From positions 1 to 9,067 of the forward strand of contig DTSG01000407.1 of the NCBI GenBank assembly GCA_012965455.1: a stretch of 9,067 nt of DNA, written 5' to 3'. Below, in pieces: positions 6,251-9,067 of this stretch. The translations under genes and the position numbers were made by a program. This DNA comes from Planctomycetaceae bacterium. Lineage in GTDB: Bacteria > Planctomycetota > Planctomycetia > Pirellulales > Pirellulaceae. The notes beneath the pieces were generated by a model. It had not been told where the DNA came from. It did no database searches and saw only the letters and a list, made by a program, of their open reading frames with translations. How positions within the stretch are numbered: position 1 is the stretch's first letter; every line of letters starts with the position of its first letter.

Positions 6251-7375
6251 TTACATCGCTGCATAGTCAACGAGTCTTTGATCCATTTGTTGGACGCAAC
6301 GTTTGATTCGATATTGGCACATGGAATCCTGGATTAATTGCGAGTCATAGGGCCACAGATTGCCAGTGTCATGTTGTTTGATGAGATCGGCGAGTTTGGC
6401 AGCCAGTTGTTCGGCAGAGCCATCGAAAAAGTGGCAACCGCGTTCTTGGCAGTGAGACAATTCCAGAACTTCCGGGTACGCTAATCGCTCAGGTAGCATG
6501 GGAAAACAGCCACACACGATAGACTCAACTGCAGTAATACCAAAGAACTCATGAATCGCCGTTGAAACAAAGATGTCGGTTTCGATAAGTGTGTCGAGGT
6601 ATGCTTGGCGAGAGGGTTGATACCCCCAACGCTGAATGATGTCGGCGAATTCAGATTCTGCTTGGGCAAAGACGTTTGGGGAATCTTGAAATGATTCGCC
6701 GATTACACTTAGTCTAAAAATAGCCCCCTGCTCTCTCAGTAACCGGATGGCCTCGAAAAATGTCTCGGGATCTTTATCGAATTCCCAGCGAGCCGCCCAG
6801 CATAGAATTGGAATGTCATTTTGTTTGACGGCGGGGTTCAGCGGAACATCGATCGGCGGATAATGTATCTCGCTTTTAGGGGCAATGGAATCGATTTCTA
6901 GCAGTGGTTGATAATCGGGCATTCGTTGCAAGAAAGCTGGTAGATTCTCAATAAACGCATTTTGGTTGAACCGTGAATTCCACCAAACGTGGTCGGCGGC
7001 AAGGGCGGATGTGAAATTGGTAAACACAAAATGGTGATCCCATTCCCGTGGTGTCTGAGATGGATAGGTGAGTTGGTTTTCGTGAAAATACAGAACCGTG
7101 ATTGCTTCAGAAAAAAATTGCGGTTGTAGCCCCTTGAGTTCTGCGAGATTGAGCATATCGGAGCAGAAAACGATATCCCATTTGTTGCCGGTTGTTCGCA
7201 ATTGTTCGATTTGTGAAGCCGCGTGTATCGCCGCGTGACGCATCCGCCACTTCCAAGAGTGCGGCGGCAGTGTGATTGTATCCCAGGTATGTACGCTGTT
7301 GGCGATCCAGCCGTCTAGGAACGCTTGGTGGCTACCGCCGTAGTAGGGTTCAATGGCGAGAATGCGGAGTGTCAT
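6251..7375 (-). CDS. DUF3524/GTDC1-family glycosyltransferase, tRNA-queuosine mannosyltransferase-like
   Basis: A 374-residue cytosolic GT-B glycosyltransferase. The N-terminal domain (residues about 3-170) carries the hallmarks of DUF3524: IEPYYGGSHQAFLDGW (8-23), LPPHSWKWRMRH (36-47), DIVFCSDMLNLAEL (67-80), and YFHENQLTYP (96-105). The C-terminal domain (about 188-365) is a GT4-type nucleotide-sugar domain with CWAARWEFDKDPETF (192-206), LSVIGESF, and the EX7E donor motif E276...E284 in HEFFGITAVE. In animals the family member GTDC1 (QTMAN) transfers mannose from GDP-mannose to queuosine-34 of tRNA-Asp. The same reaction in this bacterium is an inference from homology; another acceptor is possible. 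Length fits a complete enzyme. The ATG at 7375 is 21 bases after the stop of the lipoprotein gene, so the two are probably co-transcribed. No clear ribosome binding site is seen in that gap, and the gene ends before a shared terminator. Confidence 0.88.
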   Translation of the reverse strand: MTLRILAIEPYYGGSHQAFLDGWIANSVHTWDTITLPPHSWKWRMRHAAIHAASQIEQLRTTGNKWDIVFCSDMLNLAELKGLQPQFFSEAITVLYFHENQLTYPSQTPREWDHHFVFTNFTSALAADHVWWNSRFNQNAFIENLPAFLQRMPDYQPLLEIDSIAPKSEIHYPPIDVPLNPAVKQNDIPILCWAARWEFDKDPETFFEAIRLLREQGAIFRLSVIGESFQDSPNVFAQAESEFADIIQRWGYQPSRQAYLDTLIETDIFVSTAIHEFFGITAVESIVCGCFPMLPERLAYPEVLELSHCQERGCHFFDGSAEQLAAKLADLIKQHDTGNLWPYDSQLIQDSMCQYRIKRCVQQMDQRLVDYAAM

Positions 7376-7396
7376 TTGCGAACGCGTAATAGCGGT

Positions 7397-7912
7397 TTAA
7401 TGCGAGTGCCCATCACCATGGTCATGCTCAAACTCACCGGTGTATGGCGTGTCTTTAATGAGCACGGTCGTTCGTGCAGTGACACCATGACCGACCATTT
7501 CTAGCCGTTGCAGCAGAACTGCATCAGTAATTTGGAATTGGTTGTGCTCGGCGGCAGTTGGGTCAACGGATGGAATTTTAACGGTAACCGTTTCTTCTTT
7601 GAGTGTGGTTGTGATGGTGATGTTAGCTGCCGTGGTGGTTACGTCTGATTTGGCATGGTCATCAAGCAAGAAGAACGTCAGTTTGCCAGATTCATCATGC
7701 AGCCACTCGAGGTGGAAAGCTTCACCACCAAGTCCGATTAATGCCCCGTCGTGTGGTCCAGCTGCACTGTGGTCATGCCCGTGATCGTGGCCATCAGGGT
7801 TTTGGGTATTCGTAGCGGGAGCAGGTTCAACGGGCGCTGTTATCTCAGGGGAGCAGCCTATAAAGAAGGCAACAGCGGCAACTGTAAGTACGCTTATCGT
7901 TTTAGATTTCAT
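7397..7912 (-). CDS. Histidine-rich lipoprotein, probably metal-associated
   Basis: A 171-residue predicted lipoprotein. MKSK is followed by a hydrophobic stretch (7-18) and a lipobox-like FIGC with the lipidated Cys at 20, then a Pro/Ala/Thr linker. Two His/Asp clusters, GHDHGHDH (41-48) and HDHGDGHSH (163-171, the C-terminus), look suited to binding Zn, Cu, Ni or Co. The middle (about 51-160) begins with PHDGALIGLGGEAFHLEWLHDE and reads as a beta-rich domain; from memory, similar proteins occur in planctomycetes beside heavy-metal efflux genes, but its function is not established. It lies downstream of a porin and 21 bases upstream of the glycosyltransferase gene, on the same strand. A role in periplasmic metal buffering or in delivery to an efflux system is an inference; no efflux pump is in the window. 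Confidence 0.8.
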   Translation of the reverse strand: MKSKTISVLTVAAVAFFIGCSPEITAPVEPAPATNTQNPDGHDHGHDHSAAGPHDGALIGLGGEAFHLEWLHDESGKLTFFLLDDHAKSDVTTTAANITITTTLKEETVTVKIPSVDPTAAEHNQFQITDAVLLQRLEMVGHGVTARTTVLIKDTPYTGEFEHDHGDGHSH

Positions 7913-7961
7913 GATGTTGGGCGCCCTTGAAAAGACAACTTAAAAGGGAGATTTGAATATG

Positions 7962-7990
7962 TTTATACCATGCAAAATGCTGGAAATCTA
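7962..7990 (-). promoter_or_regulatory. Possible extended -10 promoter for the lipoprotein-glycosyltransferase pair
   Basis: On the minus strand TGGTATAAA (7970-7962) gives an extended -10 element. A weak -35, TAGATT (7990-7985), lies 17 bases upstream. Transcription would begin near 7955, about 40 bases before the lipoprotein ATG. The 180-base gap to the porin stop leaves room for a separate promoter. Confidence 0.4.
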
Positions 7991-8092
7991 TGAATAATCA
8001 AGTTTGCTGTTTTTCAGCGAAACTACAAATCCGCTGATTCAGGGAAACGCGAACACGATTTTCCGAATTCAACAGGCAATATATGGCACGAC

Positions 8093-9067
8093 CTAAAAGT
8101 CGACCATATAACGGACGCCGAGTATTCCGTAGGATCCATTACGTGGTGTGCCGCTGGTGTTCTCGCCAGCGACAACTGAAGAGTCTGAAATGCGACCCTT
8201 CATATAGTTGATTTGGATGCGGGAACGGGATGACCACCAGTAGTTAAGTCCGATCGACAAGGAGTTGCCCACGCCGCCAAAAATGTCGTCGTCGGTAAAG
8301 TCGGCGTAAGAGTATCGAATCGCGACTTGCCAGGCGCCACCACGAGGGTCATCACCTTGGGCATCGGGTGAGAATGGATCAAATGGTAATGTTCTGCCGA
8401 TCGTTCCGGTGTCTCGGTTCCAAGGGGTGTGTTCGCCGCTGAGCCAATAAGATGCTTGGATATGTCCTGCCTGGAATACGACACTTGGATCAGCTAGTCG
8501 GTGTACTTGGACAACCTGGTATTCACTTTGGATGTTTAAAGGGCCGAAGTTAAGCGCTCCTTCAATTCCCCAGAGTGCGTAGCGATCGGCACCGGCGATG
8601 CGACCGGTATTAAGCCAGCGACTCGAGGTTCGGGATTCCGGGCGTGTGCGGAACCTTGCTTGGTTGTTAGCTGCGTTTGGATCCGTATTGGCTACCGATC
8701 CCGAGACGCCCCAGTGACCGTAGTTGCGGCCATCAGACTGCTCGTCGTACCAGAATGTTTTTGCGAACCGACCGGCGAATTCTGCCTGGTACACTCCGTT
8801 TTCTGTCGTTGCAAAGATCTTACCAGAGTTCTGAACGTTTTCGCTCATGAAGGCGCCGTATCGCCAGTTGTAAACCCTGTCGTTGGAAACACCGTAGGAT
8901 TGAATGCCGATGCGTCGAGCGTCTTCATTGAATGCTTCGACACCTAACGGTCGCTCTATGAGGGCGTTGTAACGGCTTGATGCCAATGTTGATAATCCGT
9001 AGGGACGTTTCTGTTGTCCCAGGATGAGAGTGTTAAGAATGGGGAGCCCGTTGATTCCGATGTAGGC
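8093..9067 (-). CDS. OprP/OprO-type (phosphate-selective) outer-membrane porin, N-terminus outside the window
   Basis: The frame is open from the window edge to the TAG at 8093-8095, giving 324 residues of the C-terminal part; the start and signal peptide lie beyond 9067. A TTG at 8986 could be mistaken for a start, but the 27 codons before it are coding and conserved-looking. The segment LGQQKRPYG...SSRYNALIERPL matches the porin P family pattern, in which a basic-Pro-Phe/Tyr-Gly motif is followed by a Ser-Ser-Arg-Tyr and Glu-Arg stretch. The rest alternates polar and aromatic residues, as in beta strands (YNWRYGAFM, IQSEYQVVQVHRL, WQVAIRYSYADF, SIGLNYWWS, IQINYMKGRI). It ends in YMVDF with a C-terminal Phe, the usual outer-membrane barrel signal. 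Substrate selectivity (phosphate, polyphosphate or other anions) cannot be told from this part; planctomycetes often carry several such porins. Confidence 0.85.
   Translation of the reverse strand, partial: AYIGINGLPILNTLILGQQKRPYGLSTLASSRYNALIERPLGVEAFNEDARRIGIQSYGVSNDRVYNWRYGAFMSENVQNSGKIFATTENGVYQAEFAGRFAKTFWYDEQSDGRNYGHWGVSGSVANTDPNAANNQARFRTRPESRTSSRWLNTGRIAGADRYALWGIEGALNFGPLNIQSEYQVVQVHRLADPSVVFQAGHIQASYWLSGEHTPWNRDTGTIGRTLPFDPFSPDAQGDDPRGGAWQVAIRYSYADFTDDDIFGGVGNSLSIGLNYWWSSRSRIQINYMKGRISDSSVVAGENTSGTPRNGSYGILGVRYMVDF

Noticed and set aside
6134..6337. 67-codon plus-strand ORF after the DUF3467 gene
   Set aside because: It starts inside the terminator hairpin and runs antisense to the conserved end of the glycosyltransferase; it has no ribosome site or recognisable domain.
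8014..8037. Inverted repeat TCAGCG/CGCTGA with a 12-base loop downstream of the porin, as its terminator
   Set aside because: On the minus strand it is followed by A residues and not a T run, and the six-base stem is short for its loop.

Overview
The window looks like chromosomal DNA of a planctomycete (Planctomycetota, perhaps Pirellulales or Planctomycetales). This is inferred from gene content and protein style, not from a marker gene: a GAF-domain HlyD adaptor, a second HlyD adaptor and an M50 site-2-protease/HlyD fusion in tandem, a DUF3467 protein, a DUF3524-type glycosyltransferase, a His-rich lipoprotein and an OprP-type porin. There are no rRNAs, tRNAs, CRISPR arrays, integrases or insertion sequences. 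Gene density is high, and every intergenic gap is shorter than 200 bases.

Left part, plus strand (1-5558). The tail of an unidentified gene ends in a TAATG stop/start overlap with a 688-aa protein (two cytosolic GAF-like domains, one membrane helix, periplasmic HlyD region). Next come a 309-aa exported HlyD-type adaptor and a 791-aa protein joining a PqqD-like winged helix, an M50 membrane metalloprotease core (HEFGH) and a periplasmic HlyD module. Spacings of -1, about 53 (9 to an alternative start) and 63 bases suggest one operon. The three proteins probably form one envelope-spanning complex, but no ATPase, RND pump or substrate is visible, so its job is unknown. This is the most interesting part of the window.

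Middle (5559-6250). A short intergenic region with a possible sigma70-type promoter leads to a small DUF3467 gene with an acidic, repeat-bearing N-terminus. It ends at a strong hairpin that probably terminates transcription from both sides, since the next genes converge on it.

Right part, minus strand (6251-9067). Read in transcription order, this holds a porin cut by the window edge, a His-rich probable metal-associated lipoprotein, and a GT-B glycosyltransferase of the DUF3524/GTDC1 family, whose animal member mannosylates queuosine in tRNA. The last two are 21 bases apart and probably co-transcribed from an extended -10 promoter near 7965. Whether the porin shares this transcript is unclear.
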